Assembly (NCBI GenBank): GCA_025201705.1
Contig: MU616562.1
Location: 106,131-162,277 of the forward strand
DNA length: 56,147 bases
DNA from: Dissophora ornata
Lineage: Eukaryota > Mortierellomycota > Mortierellomycetes > Mortierellales > Mortierellaceae
Reading direction: 5' to 3'
Shown here: one piece after another, positions 1 to 12,056 of the stretch
Layout of the letters: every line of letters starts with the position of its first letter
Position numbering within the stretch: position 1 is the first letter of the stretch
The notes under the pieces: generated by a model
Told to the model about the DNA's origin: nothing
Seen by the model: only the letters and a program-made list of their open reading frames with translations
Databases searched by the model: none
Made by a program: the position numbers and the translations under genes

Positions 1-80
1 GGATGCGAAGAAGCTGAGAGCTGAGCTGGATGCGAAGAAGCTGAGAGCTGAGCTGGAGGCGAAGAAACTGAGAGCTGAGG
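1..80 (+). repeat. 27-bp coding tandem repeat, three copies
   Basis: Three near-identical 27-bp units (GATGCGAAGAAGCTGAGAGC... ) run from the window edge and encode DAKKLRAEL-type heptad-like helix. More copies may lie upstream. Confidence 0.85.
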
Positions 81-2130
81 AGGAGGAGAGGAAGCAGAAA
101 GTGGCGGCGGAGGAAGAAAAGGTTAAGGCTGCAGAGGAGGCAAAAAAAAAGAAGTCAACAGAGGAGAAGGCGCGTAAAGCAGCGGAGAAGGAGCAGAAGG
201 ATGTTCAACAACAAGAACAAGACGCGGAGAAAAAGGCCGGCAAGACCCCTAGTAAGAAGAGATTTTTGATTAACCGAGAGATGCTCTCTTTGTTGTATTG
301 TTCACCCATACTGATGTTCTGCCTTTGTAACTGTGCTCACCATATCACCTGAAAGACAAAGCTTCGACGGTGAGGAGTACCACGAGGCCTGTCCGAGGCG
401 CAGCCGCGAAGGCTTCTGAGAAGGTAGCCATGATTAATGCCGATGCCGAAAAGTTCCTCGCGGACGACGACGACGAGCTCATGGAGCAGGAGACTCAGGA
501 GTCGACAGGGATGCAAAAGGCGGGCGTGGATGTGGACAGAAAGGAGGATACAGCAGTCGACTCGCTACCCAGCCCCAAGAGGCGTCCGGGCCGTCCGCCC
601 AAAAACAAGGCGCAGGAAACAACAACCATTGAAGATCCGTTGGTTACGCCTGTTCCCAAGAAGCGGGGTCGCCCTCCAAAAGCTAGGCCTGCTGAAAGTG
701 CTCCCACACTAGCGCCAGCAGCACCAGCAGAGCCAGTGCCCCCTACCTCGACTGCCAGTCCACCTGTCGTCCCCCCAACTTTTAAATCAAAATCAGCTAA
801 CCCAGAAGCACGTCCAGCGGCTAAGGAGATTGCCGATCCTACCTCAAGCGTTTCTGAATCTTCCAGTACTGTGAAGTCCCCTAATGTCCCTTTTACTTCG
901 CACATGAGTGACCGTGAAATGGAGGTCTTTGAGTTCCTGGAACAACTGAAGCTAAAAAGTCAATTGCCCTCCATTGCCGCCACCGCCACCACCGCCACCA
1001 CCTCCACTAATCCGACCTTGATTTTGAAGACATCAGAACCACCTCGCGGAATCCCTCATCCCTTTGCTGCGAACATCAGCTCGCCCCAACAGCGTTTTAC
1101 AGACAAGCCCAGCATGGACTACTCGGACTCGGACTCGGATTCGGATCAGAATAGCGAGGAGCCATATGCTAGCCCCATGATGCCCCCCGTCATCGTATCG
1201 TCAAGACCATCTATCATCAGTGTGAATTCCAAGCAACGCCTAGGATCGCCCCTCGGATTGGGCATCTCTCCTGCCGCCTCTCCCTCGCTCCCAAGTAGGA
1301 CAACATCCTCAATTCCCAAAGCCGCAGCCTCCTCCGTAATAGCGCCTCCCCCTGTGGATCTTGAACAACACGATTCTATAGACAACGGAGTGCTGACAGA
1401 GGACGAAGACAAAGATACAAGCAGCAGTGATTCATCAGACGATGATTCTACCAGCTCAGACTCAGACTCAGACTCAGACTCAGACTCGGATTCGGATTCG
1501 AATTCGGACTCGGAATCATCATCGGATGATTCAGACGACAGCAGTAGCGATGAGGATGGTGAGGATGAGGAGATCAGCAAGAAGGAAGCTGCTAATGCCA
1601 ACAAATCAACGCCCAAAGGAAGTGCCAGTAGCGTCCTGAACGGCATGCTGAGCCTCAAAGGCGCTAACAATCCCCCGCCAGACCACGATAACAGCAGCGC
1701 CGACGACCATGGGTCCTCAATGTCTCTGTTTGGATCATCTTTTACGTCATTGTCGGATATCTCATCGATGAACGGGCTTCCTAAGATCACGTCCCTCACG
1801 GAGCTAACAGCACAGACCCGAGCAAACAAGCAAATGGGGACCATCGGATCAGCATTGGCGTCGCCCGTCTCGTCATCTGCCACTTCTTCAGTGATGCACA
1901 AGGGCATGATAAAAGGAGGTGAGCAGTCCGAGGACTCGCAGTCCGAGGACTTTGATGACGACGACGAAGATTCGGATGTGGATAGCAGTGACGAGAGTGG
2001 TACTGAGGCAAAAAAGAGAGGGCCGCAGGTCAAAATTGCGGGAAGAAAGCGAAAGACGCCCAGCGTTGCCTCCGCCAAGGGAGCCGCAATAAAGAAGAAG
2101 AAGGGCAACATGAACGCCATGTTCAAGTAA
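1..2130 (+). CDS. Acidic AT-hook nuclear protein (3' part, 5' end outside window)
   Basis: The reading frame is open from base 2, so the 5' end lies outside the window. The first part is a Lys/Glu-rich helix that begins with nine-residue repeats (DAKKLRAEL). An intron starts at 252 (GTAAGA). Its acceptor is ambiguous: AG ending at 355 or 361 both restore frame, and a CAG at 401-403 also fits. The second exon runs to the TAA at 2128-2130. It carries two AT-hook cores (GRPPK near 585-610, RGRPPK near 660-685), Pro/Ala/Ser-rich linkers, two Ser/Asp runs (about 1120-1150 and 1430-1570), a further acidic stretch (1920-2010) and a basic C-terminus resembling a nuclear localisation signal. This composition fits a minor-groove-binding chromatin or transcription factor acting in the nucleus; no enzymatic domain is visible. 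An AATAAA-like signal lies near 2153. It is convergent with the next gene, 78 bp away. The exact family is not recognised. Confidence 0.75.
1430..1570 (+). repeat. Ser-Asp coding microsatellite
   Basis: Runs of GACTCA/GATTCG hexamers encode an alternating Ser-Asp tract inside the AT-hook gene. Such tracts are common CK2-type phosphorylation regions; that role is inference. Confidence 0.8.
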
Positions 2131-2208
2131 ACAGCACACACACACACGTCATAATAAACATTACCATTTCGCATGCTATTTCAGTGTAATTTTATATTTT
2201 CCCTGGAT

Positions 2209-5200
2209 CTACAGAACAAAGCTTACAAGTTTGCCGCCCTTGACAACGATCATCTTCTTGACCAGCTTGGCCTTGCCATATTCGTCCTTTAGCCACTTGT
2301 CTGCCTTCTCGTGCTGATAGATTAGATTCTTCAAAAATTGTTCTTGTGCAGATTTGTCCTTTTCAGAGGGGAGGTCTGTCATGTCAAACTTGATGTTGAA
2401 CCGGCTCTTGCCATTAATCTGGATCCCGCAGATGATTTTGTCGACCTTAAGGGCCTCTTCATCATAAGAAGGCCAGACTTGCGAAAAGACACTGCTTGTT
2501 GGCGACATTGATGATACGCGCAATGACGATGCTGTTGTTGGAGGTATGAAGGTTGCTGTGGAAGCGGTCGGAATTGTAGAAGAAGCGGGAGTTTTCAATT
2601 TCTCCCAACACTCTTCACCGAATGCTGGAGCCAATGGTGATAGCATCTTGACCAGGGCCTCTACAGAGTGCTGGTACAGATCAGGCGATACTTCTCTCTG
2701 ATTTTTGTTCTTTGTCTTTTGAATCTGCTTCTGTGCTTTTTTTCCGTCGGTTGTATTTGACGCGGTGGCGGGTGTGACAGATGAAAGGTGGTTGGTCAAC
2801 TTGATCAAGAACGCAATCGATGTATTGAAGGCATATGTGCTCTGGAATGACGTAGTGAGCTATACAGTTGATGAGATATAGTTCAATGTTAGAAATGTGA
2901 GACGACATTCAAGTTTTATATGAGAGGAAATGCATAGGAATAACTTGCCTCCTTGACAGTGTAGTTGACCTGACGCCAGAGCTCGCGTTCATCGGTGCTC
3001 ATACTTTCCGTTGGAGGGTTAAAATCTTCCCCTGTCATTGTTGACGTCGTGGAGGCAGCTTGTCCTACAATCTTCCAAACCTTGGTCAAGAACCTCTGCA
3101 TCCCCACAATACTCTGTTCGTCCCACTCCAACTCCTCCGACGGTGGAGCCTTGTACAGCACATGAAGCCTCGTCGCATCCGCTCCATGGGATGCAATCAT
3201 ATCCTCCGGATCCACTCCATTGAACTTGCTCTTGCTCATCTTCTCCCAGCTTACTGCCGGCGCCAGTCCTGTTGAAATCTGGATTGGTTTTAAGGGATCA
3301 GTCAGATCAACTTCCGAGGGTTTCAAGAACGCCCCCGTCACGGGGTCTTTAAGCGTCCGCCCTTGAACCATCCCCTGAGTAATCAGCACTTTGAAGGGCT
3401 CGCCGCGTCCTGGCTCTTTACCCTCTTTATCCTCGATCACCGCACCCTCCCCATATAGACCCGTCTTCCAGGCGAATTTGGAAAGAAATCGAGAGTAGAG
3501 CAGGTGCAGGATCGCGTGCTCAACTCCCCCGATGTAAACATCGACGGGCATGCCAGTAGTGGCTTTGGCGAACGAGAATGGAAGGGACTCATTGTGTGGG
3601 TCCAGATACCTGAGAAAGTACCAAGAAGAGTCGACGAATGTGTCCATTGTATCCGTGTCTCGCTGTGCAGCACCACCGCACCTAAATTGACGACGCAAAA
3701 ACATGTTAGCGAGTAGCCTTGATTAAAGGTAACATTACACCTCTCACGAAGCACATTTGCTGTTACTCACTTGGGACAAGAGCAGTTAACCCAGCTCTCG
3801 ATCTGTTTGAGGGGACTTCCACCGCGCCCAGTAAAGGACACGTCCATTGGCAGCACAACGGGCAGATCCTCGGTTGGCACAGGCACGGGACCACATCCAT
3901 GGCAATGGATCATAGGGATCGGCGCTCCCCAGTATCTCTGTCGTGACAGCAACCAATCTCGAATGCGATAGCTAGTCTTCTCCCTGCCAAATCCACGCTC
4001 AGTGGCCACCTTGACGATCGCTGCTGCCGCGTCGTCGCTCGTCATGTTTGAAAATTTGCCGTTGTCGCCCGTCAAAACACCTCTTGCGGTCAACGCTCCA
4101 GTCGATTTGAGATCCTGGTCATCGGCCGCGCTTTGACCACCAGTTGCAGAGGGCGCGACAACATACTTGATATCGATTCCTTGGCTCTTTGCAAAAGTGT
4201 AGTCGCGTTCATCATGCCCCGGCACACCCATGACAGCTCCCGTACCATAGTCCGAAACAACATAGTTGACTGCATAGACCGGGATCTTCTCGTCAGGCAA
4301 GAAAGGGTGCTTTGCAAACAATCCTGTGGGTACACCTTCAGGTCCAGGCTCTTGATCCGATGAGACGACCTTCTTACACGACTCTTTGAACTCTTCCACG
4401 TGGTTCTGATGACTAGCAGGGACACTGCTCAGAATCGGATGTTCTGTCGAGACTGCCAAGAACTGGACTCCATAGATCGTATCTGGTCGAGAAGTGAACA
4501 CCTGAATCGCGTCCTTGTTGTCATTGGAGGATTCGACCACAAAGTCAAACTCTGCACCCTGCGACTTCCCGATCCAATTCCGTTGCATCTGCTTGACTCG
4601 CTCGGGCCAGTGGTGCAAGCGATCCAGATCCTGAAGGAGATCCTCAGCGTACTCGGTGATCTTGAAGAACCATTGGCGAAGCTTGCGTTTTTCAACAACA
4701 GCACCTGATCTCCAAGACTTGCCTTCCGAGTCCACCTGTTCATTGGCGAGAACAGTTTCGTCGACGGGATCCCAGTTGACGACAGCCTCCTTTTGATATG
4801 CTAACCCAGCCTCATGCAGCTTTAGGAATAAATACTGTGTCCAGCGATAGTAATCTGGGCTGCAGGTCCTCAATTCCTAATTGGATTCCAGCAAGGAAAT
4901 GAAGCTGATCAGTTAACTATGGTTGCTTTGCTTTGCTTTGGTATTATTTCTCTTCTTCGTCCGGCTTACCCGGTCCCAGTCAAAGTCTGCCAGGATTTTC
5001 TCCATCTGTGACTTCATGATACCAATGTTCTTGATAGTCCATTCGTTCGGGTGGATCGATCGCTCAATGGCCGCGTTTTCAGCCGGGAGACCAAATGCGT
5101 CCCATCCCATCGGGTTCACGACCTACATAAAACCGTTAAGATCAGATTCCAAAATCTTGTTCCAATAACTCCACAGTCTTCACGGGAACTTCTCAAAATT

Positions 5201-5747
5201 CACGCCAGTCCTCACTCTCTCTGCCGGGATATCGACTTACATCGTAACCCATCATCCTTCTCGAACGCGCTATCGCATCATTAATCGCGTACACGCGAAC
5301 ATGTCCCATGTGCAAGATACCAGAGGGATAAGGGAACATTGATAAAATATAAAATTTTTCTTTTTCCTTCGCTGTCAATCCTTGCCGAGCACTCGATGAT
5401 GCGATCTCCTCTGCACTGGTTGCCTTGATCTCCTTCCACCGCGACAACCATTTTTGTTCGATTGCCCCATAATCCAACGGCTGAACTCCTCCTTCCACGG
5501 CTCCCGGAGTGCTTAGTTTCGGAGACCCAGGAGTAGTGGTGGTTTCAGTAGCGTATAGGTTGCAAGACGACGTTGAGAACATGTGTGAGAACACAGGAGC
5601 GGCCGTTCTGGCCTGAAGGTGGGAGGAAGTAAACGTTGGAGAATGAGGTCGAAGAATGAGCGAATGCTGCATCCAAGGGTGGTGTCTGAGGACAAGCTGG
5701 CGTGCCAGACGTGTCCCCGGAGAGGCGATCCTCAGACAGGATGACAT
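2209..5747 (-). CDS. Leucyl-tRNA synthetase, mitochondrial (bacterial type)
   Basis: Charges mitochondrial tRNA(Leu) with leucine. Five exons on the minus strand: 5241-5747, 4970-5122, 3771-4876, 2949-3681 and 2209-2841, giving 1043 residues. All joins are in phase and match the family alignment. The N-terminus is Arg/Ser-rich without acids, a likely mitochondrial targeting peptide. Class I signatures: HMGH (about 5300-5315) and KMSKSK (about 3225-3245). The CP1 editing domain is present (TRPDTIYG; HDERD with the conserved Asp). The C-terminus has the anticodon-binding region and the small terminal domain. Introns 1-3 are GT-AG. The fourth (2842-2948) has a GC donor (GCAAGT), the only one that keeps the alignment. 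The product is longer than the usual ~900 residues because of low-complexity inserts near the C-terminus (about 2480-2780). Its start lies 201 bp from the stop of the next upstream gene, so the promoter is short. Confidence 0.95.
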
Positions 5748-5948
5748 TCCGAGAGAAAGAGCGAGTGTGAGGGTGTGGGTGCAGAGGTGTGTGTGAATGA
5801 GGGAGTGGCCATGAAAGCCGGGTTCCAGGGGAACGTCGTGTGACTGCCGTTTGGGCGCTGTTTACAATAATGATCTATTGGACGCGCCATAAAAACTACG
5901 CGAATCGAAATATGGATACGATATAACATTTGCACTGCTATTGAACAT

Positions 5949-8900
5949 TCAAATCTCCACGCTAAACTGCGTTTCCGAGACTGACGTTGACTCCGTCCTG
6001 TCTTGGCTCGTCCTCGCCGTCTCCTTACTCTTGCCATATTTTTTACTTCCCCCGTCGCTTCCGTCATAATCGTGAACGACATTCGGCAGCAACCCGGCCA
6101 GTTCAGCCAAATGTCTGTGCTCAGCCCATCTGGATCCTTCTTCAGTATCCACAACTGCCCCCTTAGTGGAAGACGAATCGACCTTGGAATCCCCCGCGAT
6201 CGGGAACGTGGTCAGGCTGTTCTCCAGCAACGACGAAGGTGGGAACTCTCCGAAATATTTTTCTAGCTTCCCAGCGCGCTTCAGGAAACGCTCCTGGTCC
6301 TTGTCAGACATGGCGCGTAGTCGAGGCAGGATCTTTTCATCTTCATCACCGTCACCGTCCTGGGAGAGCATAGGTAGTCCTGCTATCGCTGGCGCTGTAC
6401 CCGACCCCGGACCTGTGGTACTGCTTGATGGTGAACCAGGACTCGATGTCGCCGGAGAGGAATAGGCATTGCCGCCAGCATTGACCGAGAGTGGCTGCTC
6501 AATCCCAGATATGCTGCCAGTTCCCGATGTATTTGGAGAGACTGGCGAGGCGAGCTGTTGGCGAAGTCGGTTGGTTATACTGAAGCCATATACTCCTTGC
6601 TGCGGTTGTTGTTGTTGTCCGCTCCCCAGATGTCCAGAGGGATGTGTCGGTGGATCTGACAAGGGACTCTCCAACATCACCCCACTTGTCATCTCGGCTA
6701 CCCTGCTGCCAGATTTGCCACTCTTGCCGCTTCGTCGCGGAAACCCATGTTTACCAAAGGCGGAAGGCGACGGTGACCCACCTCCTGCGGAACTCGCGGC
6801 CGACAAAAGATTCAGATCAAGCATCTCCTGGGTCTTTTGGCGACCAACAGCGCCCATCCACAGATCCTGCTCAGGTACACGATCGCCAAGGAATTGATGG
6901 ATCTTGTCCATTTTCTTCTTGCGGTTGAATCGACTCAGATTGTTGGGACTTCTCAACCCAGAATCACTGCCCACTCCATGCGTGTTAACACTTAGACCGG
7001 CGAGTCCTAAGGGCCGGACGCTACTCTTTCGTCTTCGGGGCGATGATTGTCTGTCTGCAGAATTTCCAATGTAATTACCACCATCGTCATTGTCATCGTA
7101 GCGCTCATAATCCCTGAGTGAGGAGCTCACCAAAGAGTCGACTGTTAGGAACGATTCTAGAGAATAGTTGCTCACGGATCGGCTCATCCCCGAGCTCCGA
7201 TTACTTCCTGTGCGAGGACGGCCCCTGGAGGAAGTGGAAACAATCGAAAGGCGACGATGTCTGGCGCTTGCAGGGCGAGTCGCGATCCTGCTCCTGCCCC
7301 TATTTGCACCGGAACTTTTACGGGAAACACTGCTGATCGAGATCATGTCATCCTCTCCATCGACTGGTGCCTCATCCTCGTACTCATCGTCATTTTCCTC
7401 TCTCTCCCGTTGACCTCTCTCTGCGTCCTCGCCTTCATATCCTCCTTGGCGGGGTCCCTGTCGGCTGTGGGAAGATCCCCGTCGAGTCCTTCGTTGCAAT
7501 TTGCTTGCGTTACTTGCTCGTCGTCCTCCAGCACTCCTCAACTTTGACGGGGATGAATTCATCTGTAGTAGTGGATTTGTCAACGCTAGTGCCACCGCGG
7601 ACTCTGTCAGGGACTCGCCTAACAATCCGCGAAGTTTCTTGTTGCGCTTCCAAAGAGTCGTTCGCTCCTTATTTGACAGCTTGTTCACAGACGAATAGGT
7701 CGGCCCTTTTGCCCTCTGCGTTTCACTACTACCCTCATTGGAGTTTCTATTACCGCCACGTACTTCAGTTGCTCCATCTTCGTGTTCCATAGGCAGTTGT
7801 GTGGACAGCTCGAGAGTCGTTAGTTGCGCTCCAAAGAACGTCGACAGTTTATCGGCTTTCTTGCGCCGCGAAGTCATGGCATGTCGATCCAACGATGCGC
7901 CACTGGCTTCAACAGCTCCTTTAGACAAGCCGTAGAGTCCCGCCATCGCGCTCGTCGGCGTCGTAGGCGTCACGCTGCCGGTCGCATTTCTTGTGCTGTT
8001 GCCCGCGACACTGAGGACTGACATCTTGCGCCATCGCCCATATGCCGCAGAGGAACTGCCCTCCTGATCTGAGAGCGAACCACTCCACAACGGATGTGGA
8101 TGGGCCAAGATCCGTCCATGGTGCTGTGCGTCCGTAGCGGCGGTCACAGATCGATAATGTCTGATGTCAGCGCCCTTGTTGCCACTAGCCCTCTTGAATA
8201 GAGAACCCCTAGAGGATCCAGGAGGATCGGGGGTCTTATGCCCTCTGCTCCCATTGCCATATTCGACCTCCAACTCGGGCGAATTCCTCCTGAACTTCTG
8301 CAGTAGGTTTGCTGACTTAGAATTGGTGGGTTTTGTGCCAGGGAGAAGTAAAAAAACCTCACTTCCGCTGCCACCACCGTAGCCCATCATGCCGCGCTTG
8401 GCCATGTTCGATTCGCTACTGTTACTTTTCTTCTTCGCGATGCCCTTCTTGTCCATATCGTGGATCATCGAGGACGAAAGTGCGTATGCTAGTGGAGATC
8501 CTAACGACGGCGCAGAGCTTGATCCCATGAGTCTATGTCGATTTGCTCTACCGGAGCTCCCCATCAGCCCTTTGTCAACAGGATCCTCCACCGGCCGCAA
8601 AGTCCCATCAATGCGTGAACCAAAGAACTTTGTCAGTTTGTTGTTCCTCCTCAGCAGCCTCTTCCTCTGCGCTGCCGTCAACCGGACCTGGTCATTGAAA
8701 TATCCCGCCACCATCCATCGCGTCGTCCGCCGACCATTCTCGACAGAGTCGATCCCGGTCAGGTCATTCTCGTTGTCATCGTGGTACAGATCCAGGATCT
8801 CTTCGCTCGAATGACTCTTACTGCGTCCGGCGATCCCGCCACTAAAACGCTTTCTAAATATGTTCGTCTTCGTGCCTACGCTACTGGTAGACGATCGCTT

Positions 8901-10667
8901 ACTGTCATGGATGCCACCACGGTTTCTTGCAGAGGACTGTTCGCCTCTGCGCCTTGAATCATAGGCATCGAAATACTCGAACCCGTCCTCGAAATGATCG
9001 TCGCCAAGTCTTCCTAATCCCAGGATCACGCGACTAGGGTGACGGATCGATGCAGGAATTGGACCAAAGTACTGGCTCATGGTCTGGGCCAAGGCCTCCT
9101 CTTTGTCATGGGATCGATCAAGATCAGAGGTTGAATTGTTCCAGTTGTAGAGTGTTTGAGGTTTGGCAGAAGGGTGGCGCGATCGGGAGCGGGTGACGGC
9201 TGAGAGGATGACAGACTTGTCAGGTGAGTAGTGCGAGCTGAGAGGGCCTTGGATCGTTGCTTTCGCGTACTCTTCTGGCTCTATTGGATGTATTAAATAG
9301 GCATGTCAGAAAGCGAGTAGTGAAGTAGAAAATTCAAGTAACATATACACCAAAAAAAAGATATCTCCGGACTTACGCTCATGCATGATCTTCTGGACAG
9401 CCTTCCACAGATCGCTATCTTCGAACCGCACAAGTGTATGTCCTTTCATAAGCTGATAGGTATGCTCCTGAGCTCCGTCAAACATATGTCGATCCAAGGG
9501 CCAACTCACGACATCTTCCTCTCGCTTGCTCTGATCTTTGCCATAGCTCAACACCCGCATAAATCCCTCTTTCTTCTCCGATTGAGGCGGCGCCGAAGAT
9601 GTGACCGCGGTAGGCTTGTAGTCCACGATTGGCCAAGGAATGTCCGTCCGACTTTCGTCACTCAGGTTGACTTGTAGCGGCGCGCAGGAGTCAATGTATG
9701 TGAGATAAATGTATCTTGCTTGCTGTACCGCAAACTCTTCCGCTTTCATTTGCGAAGACACTTCATTTGCCCCACCCTCACCGTCAACCTCGCCATCGGC
9801 CCTCTTTTCTGCATCAACTTCTGCCGTCTCATCCGTGCTTCCTCCACGACGGCGATGGTGGCCCATCCGCAGTAGTTCCTGACTGGGGTTTGCAAGCAAT
9901 TCGACGTCCATCCAAAACAACAGGTTCTCAATCGAGTATTCTTGAAAGCAAAACTGACGGAAATGGTCCAAAGCGATCGTGTTGTGCAGGATTCCCTGGA
10001 ATCGCGTATCGTTTGAAGATGCCTCGAGGTTCAAGAGAATATCAGCTGCTCGGGATCGTGGACGCGTGAATGACGGTCTACTACTGCTGATATCGTTACT
10101 ACTGTTTCTCTTGCTGTTTTTCTTAGCATTCGTGCCCTCTGCTAGAGTAGAGCACGTTGAAATCGGACGCAATGATTCACTCATGGGGCTGGGGGCGGGA
10201 GCAGGGGCACCTGAAGTGCTGGAGCTAGGCTTTTGGGCATGACTCTCTCCGTGGAGGACCGACGATAGAGACGAGGAGGAGATAAACGGCGACGCGACGA
10301 ATGTCATGGAGGTATCTGTTGTTAGGGTCGACACCCTCGGGTCAGATCTCTGCCCATCTGTTGATGTGATGTCTCCTGCGTTCGGAAACAACTGCTGACC
10401 ATCGGCTATAACGGTGAATGGAGTTTCTGAGAATGAGACAGTGGGAGGTGCGCCTTGTGTGAGAGTTTGGGAGACGGTAGTGGACATTATGGAGTGTATC
10501 GAGAGTTGGTCTGCTTCGCTTGCGTGGATAGGTGGTGTGATCAAGGACATTGCAGCAGTAGAGTTCGCGGGAGGGATATCTGCGAGGATGGCATCCTGGC
10601 TGACTGCCAGAGCAAGGTTAGACAGTGAGAGCTTTCGCCCCATGCCAATGCCTTTCCAGAATGACAT
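5949..10667 (-). CDS. RGS-domain protein with long disordered tail
   Basis: Exons 9377-10667 and 5949-9280 (intron 9281-9376, GTAAGT...TAG, phase 1) give 1540 residues. Residues ~215-430 form an RGS domain (FQGILHN, HFRQFCFQEYSIENLLFWMDVE, then the last helices near LWKAVQKIM), which speeds GTP hydrolysis by heterotrimeric G-alpha subunits. A polar insertion of over 100 residues splits the domain between its early and late helices. The remaining ~1100 residues are Ser/Gly/Arg-rich and mostly disordered. They contain six spaced short motifs of the form K-L-x-x-[FY]-[FL]-G near residues 503, 651, 914, 985, 1229 and 1441. The start at 10667 follows an in-frame TAA 21 bases upstream. No membrane segment or DEP domain is seen, so this is not a simple Sst2/FlbA type. 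It probably acts at the cytoplasmic face in G-protein signalling; the tail's role is unknown. Confidence 0.85.
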
Positions 10668-11291
10668 TGATATTTCGGGGGGAGTTTAAATCGATTAAGA
10701 TACAGGTGGCGATGAAAATGGAAAGAACAAAGGTCGTTAATAACTCATTTGTCTCGTGGAAGATTCGAATGGTGTTCTTTTATCCTTTTTTTTCCACGCT
10801 GTATATTCTCTGCCTCCTTCACAGCCTGTTCCTCGTCCCGATAGTACGGTCTCATCTTCATTGTACGACAGTCGAGTCGGGTTATTAAACAAGAACCACA
10901 AACACTATCTCGCTTCTGTCAGCAATGTCTTCGCCACCCCTGCGCCTTCCCCTATCTCATGTTCTCTGCCATCTCTTTGTCCGAGCGCGCATCTGTCGTT
11001 TCTTTCCGTTCCAAGGAATGGTTCGCTGACTGCGACAAAACAACAAACAAACGACTTCCACAAACACTGCCCCCGGTCTTTTTTTGCACAACAGTCCAAG
11101 GAGCTAAATAGCGTGGAACGCCTTTTGTCTTAAATATCCCGAGTGGCAATCTTGTTCCCATTGCTTTGTCGGCTTGACAATTTCAACCCAACAACTCCCT
11201 TGTGATTGAAAAAAAACACCAACTCTCCCGCACATGGTACCGCTCGCTGCAAAGTATCGGAATGAAAATAATAGCGCCTGTTTCCTTCGCT
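10668..11291. other. Intergenic: RGS gene upstream region
   Basis: No coding sequence with good composition is seen. It holds A/T-rich and CT-rich stretches that probably form the RGS promoter and leader on the minus strand, and the 3' end of the small beta-grasp gene. Short open frames in it overlap one another and look accidental. Confidence 0.5.
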
Positions 11292-12056
11292 TCATAACAG
11301 CTTTGCTCTTCTCGCAATCACCTCTGAAAAAATAAATACAAAAATGGTACTTTTCCACTCGCTCACTGGTGGTAGATACATGTAGATACATGAAAAGAGA
11401 GCACGCTTCTCGCACACGCGTCATGCCTCGCCGGGAAAACACACCCGACAGTATCCGTCCCAATCACGCACGCAATCCTTCCCACACAGGCGATCGGGAA
11501 AAAAATCCTTACCTTGATCGATATTCACAACGTGGACGGTGCTATTCCTATCGAGGACATCCACAACCTTATCTGAGAACCGCAATTGCACACCCCGCGA
11601 CTCGGCTTCCTCCCTTTCGTCCACCACACTTTCATTATCTTCTTCTCTTTGAACTTCGTCCTGGCCCTCGCTCTCCTTCCCCTCCAATGGCTGATCGTCC
11701 TCGTTTACTTTGCTGATACCCTTAGTCGTCCCTCCCTCTTTCACTTGCAGTTTCTGCGTCGGTCTCCTCCTCCTCATCCTAACAGATGCTTGGTCGGGCT
11801 CGAGATCGACGTGATCAAACAAAGCGCCACACTCGATGACCGGATGCGTGGAATAACCGACCTCGCGCTCAACCAAGAACGCATACTCAGCTTCGATCTG
11901 TCTGGCCAGCTGCTCGATCGAGAAGGACTTGGGGACTGTGATCGAGAAAGAGACGCCAGCTGGTTGATTGAGAACGATGTGGAGGGGGATGTAGTTCGAG
12001 ATTGAGGAGAGCGTCCTCTGACGACGCGAGAGCCTCAGCTCCTCTTGCTTCTCCAT
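11292..12056 (-). CDS. Small protein with ubiquitin/RBD-like N-terminal fold
   Basis: Exon 1 (11513-12056) encodes about 181 residues. Residues ~22-70 alternate in a beta-grasp pattern (PLHIVLNQPAG, FSITVPKSFSIEQLARQIE), like a ubiquitin-like or Ras-binding domain. An acidic linker and a short conserved-looking end (VLDRNSTVHVVNID) follow. Exon 1 ends at a good GTAAGG donor. The best acceptor is a long T-run plus CAG at 11324-11326, giving exon 2 11292-11323 with 10 codons and a TGA, 191 residues in all. Alternatively the donor could be joined, in the same phase, to the RGS gene downstream through an ~860-nt intron; the AAAG acceptor needed would be unlike the other acceptors here. The N-terminus is well supported, the 3' structure is not. 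Confidence 0.5.

Noticed and set aside
495..2174. Long minus-strand reading frames opposite the AT-hook gene
   Set aside because: They mirror the Ser/Asp codon bias of the real gene and have no domain.
6003..8814. Plus-strand reading frames opposite the RGS gene
   Set aside because: Ser/Pro/Leu-rich shadows of a biased disordered coding region; no domain or splice logic.
9281..9376. Two separate genes instead of one RGS gene (ORFs ending at 9306 and starting at 9092)
   Set aside because: A GTAAGT...TAG intron joins them in frame, and the joined sequence continues the end of the RGS domain.
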